This document shows, one piece after another, positions 8,439-16,285 of a DNA stretch of 64,000 bases. Every line of letters starts with the position of its first letter. Positions within the stretch are counted from its first letter, which is position 1. A program made the position numbers and the translations under genes. The notes below the pieces were generated by a model that worked only from the letters and a program-made list of their open reading frames with translations, did not search any database and was not told the origin of the DNA. This DNA is from Duganella guangzhouensis (GTDB lineage: Bacteria; Pseudomonadota; Gammaproteobacteria; Burkholderiales; Burkholderiaceae_D), in NCBI RefSeq assembly GCF_009674535.1, contig NZ_WKJK01000012.1, positions 62,001 through 126,000 of the forward strand, written 5' to 3'.

Positions 8439-10112
8439 ATGCGCAACTTTTCAACTATCGACCTGATCGTCTTTCTGGTTTATTTCGTCCTGGTGGCGGG
8501 CTACGGCCTGTGGGTCTACCGCCGCAAGCAGGCCAGTTCCGGACTGGCCTCGCACGACTACTTCCTGGCCGAAGGCTCGCTGACCTGGTGGGCCATCGGC
8601 GCCTCGCTGATCGCCTCCAACATCTCGGCCGAGCAATTCATCGGCATGAGCGGCTCCGGTTACCGCATCGGCATGGCAATTGCCGTGTATGAGCTGATGG
8701 CGGCCGCCACGCTGGTGATCGTCGCCGTGTTCTTCATGCCGGTGTACCTGAAAAACCGCATCTACACCATGCCGCAGTTCCTCGAACAGCGCTATGGCAA
8801 GGCGGTGGCCACCACCATGGCGCTGTTCTGGCTGGGTCTGTACGTGGTGGTCAACCTGACCTCGATCCTGTACCTTGGCGCGCTGGCGATCAGCAGCCTG
8901 TCCGGCATCGCCCTGCTGCCGTGCATGTTGTTCCTGGCCGTGTTTGCCGCCGTCATCACCCTGGGCGGCATGAAGGTGATCGGCTATACCGACGTGGTGC
9001 AGGTGACCTGCCTGGTGGTCGGTGGCCTGGTCACGACCTGGCTGGCGCTGGACCTGGTGGCGGCGCTGGCCGGCAAGCAAGGCGCGCTGCACGGCCTGAC
9101 CGAGCTGTACGCCCGCACCGGCGAGCACTTCGATATGGTGCTCAAGCGTGACAATCCGAACTATATGGACTTGCCCGGCCTGTCGATCCTGCTGGGCGGC
9201 ATGTGGATCGTCAACCTGAACTACTGGGGCTGCAACCAATACATCACCCAACGCGCGCTGGGCGCCGACCTGCCGACCGCCCGCAAGGGCCTGCTGTTTG
9301 CCGCCTTCCTGAAACTGCTGATGCCGGTGATCGTGGTACTGCCAGGCATCGCCGCCTTCGCGCTGGACAAATCCGGCTCGCTGGGCGACGCCATGCACAG
9401 CGACGGCGTGCTGAATCCTGACCGCGCCTACCCTATCCTGCTGGGTCTGCTGCCATCGGGCCTGAAAGGCATCGCCTTCGCCGCCCTGACCGCCGCCGTG
9501 GTGGCCTCGCTGGCCGGCAAGGCCAACAGCATCGCCACCATCTTCACGCTCGACATTTACACCAAACTGTTCAACAAGACCGCCAGCGAGCAACGCATGG
9601 TGTGGATAGGCCGCGTCAGCGTGGTGGTGGCCATGGGCCTGGCGGTGGTGATCGCGCCGATGATGGGCATCGACAAACAAGGTGGCTTCCAGTACATCCA
9701 GGAATACACCGGCTTCGTGTCACCGGGCATCTTGGCCATGTTCCTGCTGGGCTTCTTCTGGAAACGCACCACCGCCGGCGCCGCGATGTTTGCCACCGTG
9801 GGCGGCCTGGTCGGCTCCATCATCCTGAAATTCCTGCCTGGCATGATGGACCTGTCGGTGCTGGCACCGATCGGCTTCGCCAAGGCCACTGCCGCTGGCG
9901 TGTATGAAATCCCGTTCCTGGACCGCATGTTCATCGTATTCTTCGTGGTGACGGCCGGCATGGTACTGATCAGCAAACTGGCGCCAGCGCCGGCTGGCCA
10001 GCAACGCGGCCTGGAAATCGACAGCTCGATGTTCCGCGTCGACCGTGGCTTCGCGATCGGCACCGCCATCATCTGCGCCGTGCTGATCGCGGTGTACGCG
10101 CTGTGGTGGTAA
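8439..10112 (+). CDS. Sodium:solute symporter, SGLT-like
   Basis: A 557-residue inner-membrane protein of the sodium:solute symporter (SSS) family with about 14 hydrophobic segments. Its N-terminal stretch (DYFLAEGSLTWWAIGASLIASNISAEQFIGMSGSGY) matches the Vibrio vSGLT sodium/galactose transporter and animal SGLTs more closely than PutP or PanF, so sugar is the likely substrate. NYWGCNQYITQRALGA near residue 265 is another family signature. The start at 8439 has only a weak AAGAG upstream. It is divergent from an exported Gfo/Idh/MocA enzyme; together they suggest import and oxidation of a sugar, polyol or inositol. A long perfect hairpin follows the stop by 28 bp. Confidence 0.88.
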   Translation: MRNFSTIDLIVFLVYFVLVAGYGLWVYRRKQASSGLASHDYFLAEGSLTWWAIGASLIASNISAEQFIGMSGSGYRIGMAIAVYELMAAATLVIVAVFFMPVYLKNRIYTMPQFLEQRYGKAVATTMALFWLGLYVVVNLTSILYLGALAISSLSGIALLPCMLFLAVFAAVITLGGMKVIGYTDVVQVTCLVVGGLVTTWLALDLVAALAGKQGALHGLTELYARTGEHFDMVLKRDNPNYMDLPGLSILLGGMWIVNLNYWGCNQYITQRALGADLPTARKGLLFAAFLKLLMPVIVVLPGIAAFALDKSGSLGDAMHSDGVLNPDRAYPILLGLLPSGLKGIAFAALTAAVVASLAGKANSIATIFTLDIYTKLFNKTASEQRMVWIGRVSVVVAMGLAVVIAPMMGIDKQGGFQYIQEYTGFVSPGILAMFLLGFFWKRTTAGAAMFATVGGLVGSIILKFLPGMMDLSVLAPIGFAKATAAGVYEIPFLDRMFIVFFVVTAGMVLISKLAPAPAGQQRGLEIDSSMFRVDRGFAIGTAIICAVLIAVYALWW

Positions 10113-10140
10113 TCGCGACCTGGGCTTAGCACCCAAACAA

Positions 10141-10173
10141 AAAGGGAGTCAGGCGATAAACCTGACTCCCTTT
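10141..10173. terminator. Bidirectional intrinsic terminator
   Basis: A perfect 13-bp stem (AAAGGGAGTCAGG / CCTGACTCCCTTT) with a 7-base loop. On the minus strand it is followed by TTTTTGTTT, so it mainly ends the toxin-antitoxin transcript. On the plus strand it is followed by ATTTT and can also end the symporter transcript. Confidence 0.85.
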
Positions 10174-10498
10174 ATTTTGGGGCTTTCACCTGCTGGAGCG
10201 ATCGCTTAAACGATTTTAAATCCGTGGTTGCATACAGCCGATTTCGCCCCACCTCGCCTGATACCGTGATCTTCCCCTGCGCAACATACCGACGGAACGT
10301 CGACATCGAGACATCCAAATACTCAGCAGCTTCAGTCGCTGTAAATTCATCCTGAGCAAGGTGACCGAACACCTGATCATGGGAAAAATTTTGCCCTTGC
10401 GTACTTGCCTGTGCAAGCAACGCAAAAAATTTTGCACGCTCACGAGTAGCAAGCTGCGTGAAACTCTCAAAGACAACTTCTGCGGTAACTTGGCTCAT
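10172..10498 (-). CDS. Antitoxin with excisionase/MerR-like helix-turn-helix
   Basis: A 108-residue protein encoded directly after a RelE/ParE-like toxin, with 7 bp between the genes. The N-terminal half is helical. The C-terminal half (FTATEAAEYLDVSMSTFRRYVAQGKI ... GRNRLYATTDL, residues 51-95) is an excisionase-type winged helix-turn-helix, so the protein probably binds the operon promoter as well as the toxin. Its start follows GAGGGTTAG. The order toxin then antitoxin is as in higBA systems, but the DNA-binding domain is of the excisionase kind rather than the usual XRE type. The pair lies just outside the tRNA-bounded island. Confidence 0.75.
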   Translation of the reverse strand: MSQVTAEVVFESFTQLATRERAKFFALLAQASTQGQNFSHDQVFGHLAQDEFTATEAAEYLDVSMSTFRRYVAQGKITVSGEVGRNRLYATTDLKSFKRSLQQVKAPK

Positions 10499-10505
10499 CT
10501 AACCC

Positions 10506-10817
10506 TCACGATTTCAGATACTTTTTCAGGGCAGCATAGAAATTTTCATGCGTACCCACTTGGTAGAAATCAATGAACAATAAATCAATTTCACCTGCCG
10601 TCAACTCTTCGCTTGGCGGCGGACGATACGCCATCAGGTAATCCTGACGATTGTGCTTGAACTTATACACCCAAACGCCTTGAAGATCGCCTGCCTTGGA
10701 CTCTCCGATATCGGGATTGGCACAAACTTCCTCAACAGCATCTTCAATTACCAGCTGCAACTGCTTGCGCTGCTTTTTTACAAACGTCACGAAAGGTGGC
10801 TTGTAACTCGGCTTCAT
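10506..10817 (-). CDS. RelE/ParE-superfamily toxin
   Basis: A 103-residue basic protein with the size and layout of type II toxins of the RelE/ParE/HigB fold. It has an N-terminal basic helix (FVTFVKKQRKQLQLVIEDAVEEV), the central strand motif GVWVYKFKHNRQDYLMAYR, and a C-terminal FIDFYQVGTHENFYAAL segment. Related toxins cleave mRNA on the ribosome or inhibit gyrase; which applies is not evident. The gene is first in a two-gene operon with the HTH antitoxin and shares the terminator at 10141-10173. It appears intact. Confidence 0.8.
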   Translation of the reverse strand: MKPSYKPPFVTFVKKQRKQLQLVIEDAVEEVCANPDIGESKAGDLQGVWVYKFKHNRQDYLMAYRPPPSEELTAGEIDLLFIDFYQVGTHENFYAALKKYLKS

Positions 10818-10834
10818 GACTGAGCTCTTACTTA

Positions 10835-10846
10835 CTCAAATGTGAG
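10835..10846. promoter_or_regulatory. Possible toxin-antitoxin operator
   Basis: CTCAAATGTGAG is a near-perfect palindrome (CTCA/TGAG arms) 17 bp upstream of the toxin ATG, next to TATATG-like -10 sequence on the minus strand. This is where an autorepressing antitoxin would bind. Confidence 0.35.
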
Positions 10847-10907
10847 CATATAAGATGTCACCAAACCTTGCAGCGAGCTTTGAGAAACAACAATTAGAAG
10901 CTGTAAT

Positions 10908-10940
10908 AACAAAGGGCTAGCCTTAGCTAACCCTTTGTTT
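10908..10940 (-). terminator. Ancestral tRNA-Ile terminator, now separated from its gene
   Basis: AACAAAGGG-TAGC pairs with GCTA-CCCTTTGTT around a CTTA loop, with one mismatch. It lies immediately downstream, on the minus strand, of the displaced tRNA-Ile 3' half, where a tRNA terminator would be before the island inserted. Confidence 0.55.
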
Positions 10941-10953
10941 ACCTACTAAATTT

Positions 10954-10997
10954 TGGTAGGCCCTCGCGGAGTCGAACCGCACACCAAGGATTATGAG
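10954..10997 (-). repeat. Displaced tRNA-Ile 3' half (att-like direct repeat, distal copy)
   Basis: 44 bp matching the 3' part of the tRNA-Ile(CAU) gene at 13440-13484, from the anticodon region to CCA, in the same orientation, with one substitution and one single-base gap. This is the footprint left when an integrative element inserts into a tRNA 3' end and supplies a replacement 3' end. Confidence 0.85.
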
Positions 10998-11039
10998 AAA
11001 CCTGCTCTACTATTCCTTGAAAATATCAATAAGGGAAAT

Positions 11040-12097
11040 TTACTTCTTAAAACCCAACAATCTGAGAAGAGCATTAGGAATCGCTTCATGGCACATATTT
11101 GCCCGCACAGAATCCGCAGTCCGGCAAATTTCTTGCATTTTAGAAATTGCACCAAGCAATATGAGAGAATCATAACTCTTCATATCCACGCTCTTATTGG
11201 ATTTTGATAACGTATCAAGATATTCAATTAGATTATTAAAATCACTCATCCAAAGAAGTATCGCTGAATCTTTCCCTGCGTTTATATCCGTCCCATATCC
11301 CACCAGCTTGTCACAAACCATTTTTATTTTAATTTTTACCGTACTAGCAACATTAGGTTTTCCACGATCTGACGGGGATCTGTCTGATCGCAAACTAAAA
11401 ACATTAGCGTAGTTTGATGGTGGTTTTTTAATTTCTTTTCTATCATCCACACCTAAATCTTCAGCAGCTTCTTTATTTTCAGTGGCAGGTGATTTTTTCA
11501 GCTTGAAAAATCGTGAATTACCAGAACCAGAAAAATCCCCTCTTTCACCTGCCGCATAAATTTCGTTTAGACTTTCAATTTCCGCACTATATTCAGAAAA
11601 AATAACGATGCACCTTCAGCATCAGGCTTTTCTACAGTTGAGATATCACTACTCAAAGAATAGAAAGCTTCATTCAATTTTTCCCAAAATATATAAATTG
11701 GTGATTCAACATCTCCTATAGCGATAAATTTACCCGCCGACTCATCCGCCATGTCATCACAATAATCCGTAATCTTTACCACAGTCTCACCAATCCTACT
11801 TGGATCCAATGCTAGTTGTTCTAATGTTTTTAACCGCTGAACTATCCCACTTTTATCGAAAGAATTTTTATTACTCCCCATCCCTTTCAGGTTATTTTTA
11901 TTAATTAAATTCTTCAAGTCCATCATTTTTTTTGAACTAGAACTTTGATTGGCATTTTTTTGAATAGTTCCTAGCTTAAGACTAAAAGATCGAATATCTT
12001 TAAACTGAAAAATATGATTTTCACAACTCATATTGGCCTGCTGGCCGACAGGGAATTTATTTTCCTTATTACTTTTCCCGCCATCATAATCACTCAT
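11040..12097 (-). pseudogene. Orphan island gene, frameshifted at a T6 run
   Basis: Two adjacent minus-strand reading frames form one ancestral gene of about 350 codons. The first part starts at 12097 (GGAGG eight bases upstream) and stops near 11567. The second is open from about 11602 to 11040 with no start codon near its beginning. They overlap at a run of six T (plus-strand A at 11597-11602). Adding one T joins ...EGASLFF directly to SEYSAEIESLNEIYAAGE..., a smooth continuation. The product is hydrophilic and Ser/Asn/Lys-rich at the N-terminus, with no signal peptide, membrane segment or motif I recognise. Base composition is strongly AT-rich, unlike flanking genes, which points to recent transfer. 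A sequencing error in the homopolymer is the main alternative to true decay. Confidence 0.65.
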
Positions 12098-12167
12098 AAC
12101 ATTCGCCTCCACTCAGCTATTGATTCGCACCGAAAACTGATCCGCTTCATCCCATAATTTTCAGGCG

Positions 12168-12292
12168 AATCTGACCCACGTATAAGACACAATCCTGCTC
12201 ATGAGTGTTCATTTGCTCGCAGAATTGCCCCATTCCAATTGATCTGCCTTCCACTGCTTGGCAAACGCTGCCACGCGGTCGTATGACCCTTA
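12168..12292. mobile_element. Scrambled IS21-type fragment
   Basis: 12168-12196 resembles, in direct orientation, the presumed left end of the neighbouring IS fragment (12450-12478; shared AATCTGACCCACG and GCACAATCCT-like words). 12206-12292 is an inverted copy of 12788-12873, covering internal istA sequence. The two pieces abut, so this is a rearranged partial copy. The rest of the gap (12098-12167 and 12293-12400) shows no gene or clear motif. Confidence 0.55.
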
Positions 12293-12399
12293 ATAGTATC
12301 TCCAGCCTAAAAAATTAGATTTTTACCATCTAATTTTATAGAAAATGAGCCTAAATGAAAGAGGCTGCTCGTAGCACAAACATGCTACAAACGGCCAAT

Positions 12400-12873
12400 T
12401 GTTAATTTGCATTGAAAATTGACCCATCTTCCCCACGAATTTGCAATGGAATCTGACCCACGCTCATAGCACAATCCTTCCTGTCCTTTCGACAGGAGAT
12501 CGGAGTGATCGACGTGGCTTTACTAGGCATAATTCGACGCTGGCACCTTCGTGACCAAGTTCCCCTCCGGGAGATCGCCAGGCGACTGGGTATCTCCCGC
12601 AACACCGTCCGGCGATACCTACGGTCGGAAACCACCGAGCCCTCTTACGCGGAGCGGCGTTCATCAAGTCTCTTAGACAAATATTCTGTGCTGCTGTCGG
12701 CATGGCTCAAGGCTGAAGCATGTAAGCCCCGCAAACAGCGGCGAAATCTGAAGCAGCTCCATCTGGACCTTAAGGAGCTGGGGTATGAAGGGTCATATGA
12801 CCGCGTGGCAGCATTCGCCAGGCAGTGAAAAGTGGGTCAATCAGAGTGGGTCAATTCTGCGAGCAAACGAACA
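12400..12873 (+). mobile_element. Truncated IS21-family element
   Basis: A left-end-like region with repeated TGACCCA words (12419 onwards) is followed by the 5' part of an istA transposase. Similarity to the inverted copy at 12206-12292 stops at 12873, taken as the right boundary of the remnant. The istB partner and most of istA are missing. Confidence 0.6.
12505..12828 (+). pseudogene. istA: Truncated IS21-family transposase IstA
   Basis: The first 107 residues of an IstA-type transposase (usually about 400-500). It starts at a GTG preceded by AGGAG and has the N-terminal helix-turn-helix VPLREIARRLGISRNTVRRYL (residues 19-39). The DDE catalytic domain is missing. The frame ends at TGA (12826-12828), where the inverted partial copy nearby has TGG, so this stop is probably a point mutation. 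Beyond it the same frame continues to the remnant boundary near 12873 and into foreign DUF2726 sequence. It cannot encode an active transposase. Confidence 0.8.
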
Positions 12874-13101
12874 GACTTCCTCATCTGCACAAAAACACTG
12901 ACACCCATCGCCGTAATCGAGTTAGATGACGCAACCCATGACAGCAAAATCGCCCATGACGCCGAGCGAGACGCAATGCTGAAAAACGCGAGCGACCAAA
13001 CCATCAGGTATCGCAACTTCCCAACATCAACTCAGCTACGCCAAGACATCGAAGCAGCTTTCAAACAAATGGCTGGACTTACTTCCGCGCCAGCCGCATA
13101 G
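12832..13101 (+). pseudogene. DUF2726 C-terminal fragment fused to IS remnant
   Basis: The first 13-14 codons are IS sequence. From about 12874 the translation (RTDFLICTKTLTPIAVIELDDATH ... DAERDAMLKNASDQTIRYRNFP) matches the C-terminal part of DUF2726 proteins, which have a restriction-endonuclease-like fold and are often linked to topoisomerase-type zinc fingers. The N-terminal part of the parent gene is gone, apparently replaced by the IS, and no ribosome site precedes the fragment. Confidence 0.6.
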
Positions 13102-13167
13102 CGAATGCGTTACATGTCACGCAAATTCCGTAGGCACCGATAGCCGACTGTGCTATCGTTTACTTAC

Positions 13168-13200
13168 ATCCATTCGGATACAAAATAAATCCATTTGGAT
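13168..13200. promoter_or_regulatory. Paired operator upstream of HTH gene
   Basis: Two 12-bp near-palindromes, ATCCATTCGGAT (13168-13179) and ATCCATTTGGAT (13189-13200), start exactly 21 bp apart, two helical turns, 24 bp before the HTH gene. This suits cooperative binding of repressor dimers on one DNA face, probably the HTH protein itself. Confidence 0.55.
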
Positions 13201-13224
13201 GCATATTACTAATTGTAAATTACT

Positions 13225-13497
13225 ATGAAATATCAAGAATTGATAGAGAAGGCACTAAAGGGCCGCTCAGTGCGCAGGGCAGCTATGATGTGGGATGTGC
13301 CGCCACCTACAATGGATCGATACGCCCGTGGTGAGCGTATGCCCGACGTAGGCACGATCCTGAAGATTATTGAAGACTCGGGAGTGTCAGCGGACGAAGC
13401 GCTAAAAATAATAGCTGCCCAAGAGCAGCTATTAAAAAGTGGTAGGCCCTCGCGGAGTCGAACCGCGCACCAAAGGATTATGAGTCCTCTGCTCTAA
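13225..13497 (+). CDS. Small phage-like helix-turn-helix protein, C-terminus templated by tRNA-Ile
   Basis: A 90-residue protein whose first 70 residues form a five-helix XRE-type DNA-binding domain (VRRAAMMWDVPPPTMDRYARGERMPDVGTILKIIED), similar in style to small regulators of filamentous and temperate phages. The last 18-19 residues (from SGRPSRSRTAHQR onward) are antisense translation of the tRNA-Ile 3' half, so the attachment site lies inside the gene and integration rewrote its C-terminus. No clear ribosome site is visible. Two spaced palindromes upstream suggest autoregulation. Function beyond DNA binding is unknown. Confidence 0.6.
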   Translation: MKYQELIEKALKGRSVRRAAMMWDVPPPTMDRYARGERMPDVGTILKIIEDSGVSADEALKIIAAQEQLLKSGRPSRSRTAHQRIMSPLL

Positions 13498-13518
13498 CCA
13501 AGCATGAGCTAAGGGCCC
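13440..13518 (-). tRNA. tRNA-Ile(CAU), lysidine type
   Basis: A 79-nt cloverleaf including the encoded CCA. It has acceptor GGGCCCT/AGGGCCT (one G-U pair), D arm GCTC/GAGC, anticodon arm GAGGA-CTCATAA-TCCTT and T arm CGCGG-TTCGACT-CCGCG. The ACTCATAATC anticodon region and the GGGCCCTTAGCTC start are typical of the minor isoleucine tRNA whose CAU anticodon is modified by TilS, rather than of methionine tRNAs. It follows rpoD on the same strand and is the integration site of the adjoining island. Confidence 0.9.
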
Positions 13519-13564
13519 TGAGAGGATGTTGCGCTGGAGCCTGCCCTGGCCTCTCTGACGCGCA

Positions 13565-13581
13565 CTTGGCACAAAGCCAAG
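13565..13581 (-). terminator. Hairpin after rpoD
   Basis: CTTGGC-ACAAA-GCCAAG, extendable through flanking CGCG arms, lies about 40 bp downstream of the rpoD stop and before tRNA-Ile. There is no T-run, so it may be an RNA-end stabiliser rather than a terminator. Confidence 0.35.
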
Positions 13582-13620
13582 CACGCGAGCATAAGGGCTA
13601 GGTCAGTCCCCAGTCAAGCC

Positions 13621-15861
13621 TTAATTACCTTCCAGGAAGCTCTTCAGCTTGTCGGAACGGCTAGGGTGACGCAGTTTGCGCAGTGCCTTGGCTTCGATCT
13701 GGCGGATGCGCTCGCGTGTGACGTCGAACTGCTTGCCAACCTCTTCCAGCGTGTGGTCGGTCGACATTTCGATGCCGAAACGCATGCGCAGCACCTTGGC
13801 TTCGCGCGGCGTCAGCGAGTCGAGCACGTCCTTGACCACGCCGCGCATCGAGGCGTGCAGCGCGGCGTCGGACGGCGCCAGCGTGTTGTTGTCCTCGATG
13901 AAGTCGCCCAGATGCGAATCGTCGTCGTCGCCGATCGGCGTTTCCATCGAAATCGGCTCCTTGGCGATCTTCATGATCTTGCGGATCTTGTCCTCGGGCA
14001 TCTCCATCTTGATGGCCAGCGTGGCGGGATCCGGCTCGGCGCCGGTTTCCTGCAGGATCTGGCGCGAGATGCGGTTCATCTTGTTGATGGTCTCGATCAT
14101 GTGCACCGGAATCCGGATGGTGCGCGCCTGGTCGGCGATCGAGCGGGTGATGGCCTGACGAATCCACCACGTCGCATAGGTCGAGAACTTGTAGCCACGA
14201 CGGTATTCGAACTTGTCGACCGCCTTCATCAAGCCGATGTTGCCTTCCTGGATCAGATCGAGGAATTGCAGACCGCGATTGGTGTATTTCTTGGCGATCG
14301 AGATCACCAGACGCAAATTGGCCTCGGTCATTTCGCGTTTGGCCTTGCGCGCCTTCATTTCACCGGCCGCCATCTGACGGTTGATGTTGCGCAAGTCCGG
14401 CAGCGGCAGCACCACGCGCGCCTGCAGGTCGATCAAACGCTGCTGCAGTTCCTTGATGGTCGGGATGTTACGGCCCAGAATCGCGCTGTAGGCGTGACCG
14501 GCGGCCACTTCGCCATCCACCCAGTCCAGATTGGTTTCATTGCCCGGGAATACTTTGATGAAGTGGGCGCGCGGCATGCCGCACTTGTTCACCGCCACGT
14601 CCAGAATCTGTTTCTCGATATGACGCACTTCGTCCACCTGGCCGCGCAGCGTGTCGCACAGCTTTTCGACCACTTTGGCGGTGAAGCGGATGCCCAGCAG
14701 CTCACCCGAAATGGCTTCCTGCGCCTTGATGTAGGCCTTGGAGTTGTAGCCTTCCTTCTCGTAGGCGCGGCGCATCTTGTCGAATTGCAGCGAGATGACG
14801 TCGAATTTCTCCAGCGAAGCCGTTTTCAGGGCTTCCAGCTGCTCGGCCGAATAACCGGCGGCGGCGCCCGATGGGCTGGATTCTTCTTCTTCCTCTTCTT
14901 CCTCTTCTTCCTCTTCCTCGTCTTCCTCATCCTCATCGGACGACGCGGTCGCCGCCGGGGCGGTGTCTGCGCTGTCGTCTACCAAGCCGTCGACAATTTC
15001 GTCGATCTTGATTTCATCGGCGCGGATACGGTCGGAAGCGGCGATGATTTCGGCAATCGTCACCGGGCAGGCGGAGATCGCCTGGATCATGTCTTTCAAG
15101 CCATCTTCGATGCGCTTGGCAATTTCAATCTCGCCTTCGCGGGTCAGCAGCTCGACCGAGCCCATTTCGCGCATATACATGCGGACCGGGTCGGTGGTGC
15201 GGCCGAAATCGGAGTCGACGGTGGACAGCGCCGCCTCGGCGGCAGCCTCGGCCTCGTCGTCGCTGGTGACGGTGGCGACGTTGTCGGACAGCAGCAGGGT
15301 TTCGGCATCGGGCGCGTGCTCGTAGACGGCAATACCCATGTCGTTGAAGGTGCCGATGATGCCTTCGATCGCTTCCGGATCGACGATATTGTCCGGCAGG
15401 TGGTCGTTGATTTCGGCGTAGGTCAGGAAGCCGCGCTCTTTACCGAACTTGATCAGCGTTTTCAGCTTCTGGCGGCGGCGTTCGAGTTCTTCCTCGGTGG
15501 CCTCGGTATCCGACGAGAACGCATCTTTCAGCAGCGCCTTTTCCTTGGCCTTGCGGTCCTTGGCCTTGGCCTTGTCGACCGCCTTCAGCTCGGCGCGTTC
15601 GACCGCGTTCAACGCGGCGACTTCGTCGTTTTCAGGCTGGAATTCTTTCGGTTTGCGCCCGCGCCGGCCCGGCACTTTGACCGTGGGCAGCACGTAACCG
15701 GAGGTGTCGATGGCAGCCAAGGTCGCCGCATCCGTGGTCTGATTGACCACCGGCGGTTGCGTGGCTACGCGCGTCTCCGATTTGTCCGCCGTCTTGGCGG
15801 ATTTTGCGCTCACTTTAACCGGCTTTTCAGCCGCTTTGGATTCAGGTTTCTTGATTGGCAC
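13621..15861 (-). CDS. rpoD: RNA polymerase primary sigma factor RpoD (sigma-70)
   Basis: A 746-residue housekeeping sigma factor that directs RNA polymerase to -10/-35 promoters. Region 1.2-2 ([11 protein letters not shown] ... [26 protein letters not shown] and [22 protein letters not shown]), region 3 and region 4 ([29 protein letters not shown]) are all present. It is longer than E. coli RpoD (613 residues) because of a Lys/Ala-rich N-terminal extension of about 100 residues and an acidic insertion of 19 consecutive Asp/Glu near residue 320, within the non-conserved region. The start is a GTG, with an in-frame stop five codons upstream and no strong ribosome site. It is the last gene of the rpsU-yqeY-dnaG-rpoD block, but 424 bp separate it from dnaG, enough for its own promoter. 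Confidence 0.97.
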   Translation of the reverse strand: MPIKKPESKAAEKPVKVSAKSAKTADKSETRVATQPPVVNQTTDAATLAAIDTSGYVLPTVKVPGRRGRKPKEFQPENDEVAALNAVERAELKAVDKAKAKDRKAKEKALLKDAFSSDTEATEEELERRRQKLKTLIKFGKERGFLTYAEINDHLPDNIVDPEAIEGIIGTFNDMGIAVYEHAPDAETLLLSDNVATVTSDDEAEAAAEAALSTVDSDFGRTTDPVRMYMREMGSVELLTREGEIEIAKRIEDGLKDMIQAISACPVTIAEIIAASDRIRADEIKIDEIVDGLVDDSADTAPAATASSDEDEEDEEEEEEEEEEEEESSPSGAAAGYSAEQLEALKTASLEKFDVISLQFDKMRRAYEKEGYNSKAYIKAQEAISGELLGIRFTAKVVEKLCDTLRGQVDEVRHIEKQILDVAVNKCGMPRAHFIKVFPGNETNLDWVDGEVAAGHAYSAILGRNIPTIKELQQRLIDLQARVVLPLPDLRNINRQMAAGEMKARKAKREMTEANLRLVISIAKKYTNRGLQFLDLIQEGNIGLMKAVDKFEYRRGYKFSTYATWWIRQAITRSIADQARTIRIPVHMIETINKMNRISRQILQETGAEPDPATLAIKMEMPEDKIRKIMKIAKEPISMETPIGDDDDSHLGDFIEDNNTLAPSDAALHASMRGVVKDVLDSLTPREAKVLRMRFGIEMSTDHTLEEVGKQFDVTRERIRQIEAKALRKLRHPSRSDKLKSFLEGN

Positions 15862-16285
15862 AGGCGCTTTCGATTACGGATAAAGTTTCGATCCTTATGG
15901 GATCCCTACGTCTCCGGACTTGCCGACTACTCAAGTCCGACAATACTACGACTTACTTACACCTGGTCAGGCCGACCGAGCTCCATAGAACTCCAAGGAA
16001 TTCTACTGCATCAGACTCGTGCATGGGAGCAAGAAACCATGACTGGGTTAGCCAGCAAACAGAACGTTTGCTTACAGCGACCATAATGTCGCTGACACTA
16101 AACCCAAGCTGGCCCTGGCCGCCGACACTTGTCATTCCGCGTCGATCAAGAGCCTAACTCACTGAAAACAAACACACTCTCAACAGAAAAACGATGCCAA
16201 AAGATACAACACTTAGCGTTTTATTATAGCACGTCACTTTTCAATTTCCAGAGGGAAGACCTGCGCCTTCCCAATGTCAATCTGA
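15862..16285 (-). promoter_or_regulatory. Long dnaG-rpoD spacer with rpoD promoter candidate and leader hairpin
   Basis: On the minus strand TGGAAA (16245-16250), 16 bp and TATAAT (16223-16228) form a plausible sigma-70 promoter about 360 bp before rpoD. Nearer the gene, CGGACTTG (15915-15922) pairs with CAAGTCCG (15932-15939) as a leader hairpin. No open frame in the spacer looks coding. Confidence 0.45.

Larger units (their letters stand above)
10954..13484. mobile_element. tRNA-Ile genomic island remnant
   Basis: About 2.5 kb bounded by direct repeats of the tRNA-Ile(CAU) 3' half (10954-10997 and 13440-13484). Much of the interior is far richer in A+T than the surroundings. It carries a frameshifted orphan gene, two oppositely oriented IS21-type fragments, a DUF2726 gene fragment and a phage-like HTH gene, but no integrase. 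It looks like the eroded remainder of a tRNA-targeting prophage or integrative element. Confidence 0.75.

Noticed and set aside
10953-11207. Plus-strand frame starting inside the displaced tRNA half
   Set aside because: The first residues are antisense tRNA sequence and there is no ribosome site; such frames are common annotation artefacts at tRNA ends.
11595-11603. Programmed ribosomal frameshift at the T6 run
   Set aside because: The run does not form a clean X-XXY-YYZ slippery heptamer in the upstream frame and no pseudoknot was evident; an indel is simpler.
13666-16086. An 806-codon plus-strand frame antisense to rpoD
   Set aside because: It mirrors the codon pattern of a high-GC gene; its translation is low-complexity Val/Gly/Phe and contains no domain, while rpoD on the other strand is certain.
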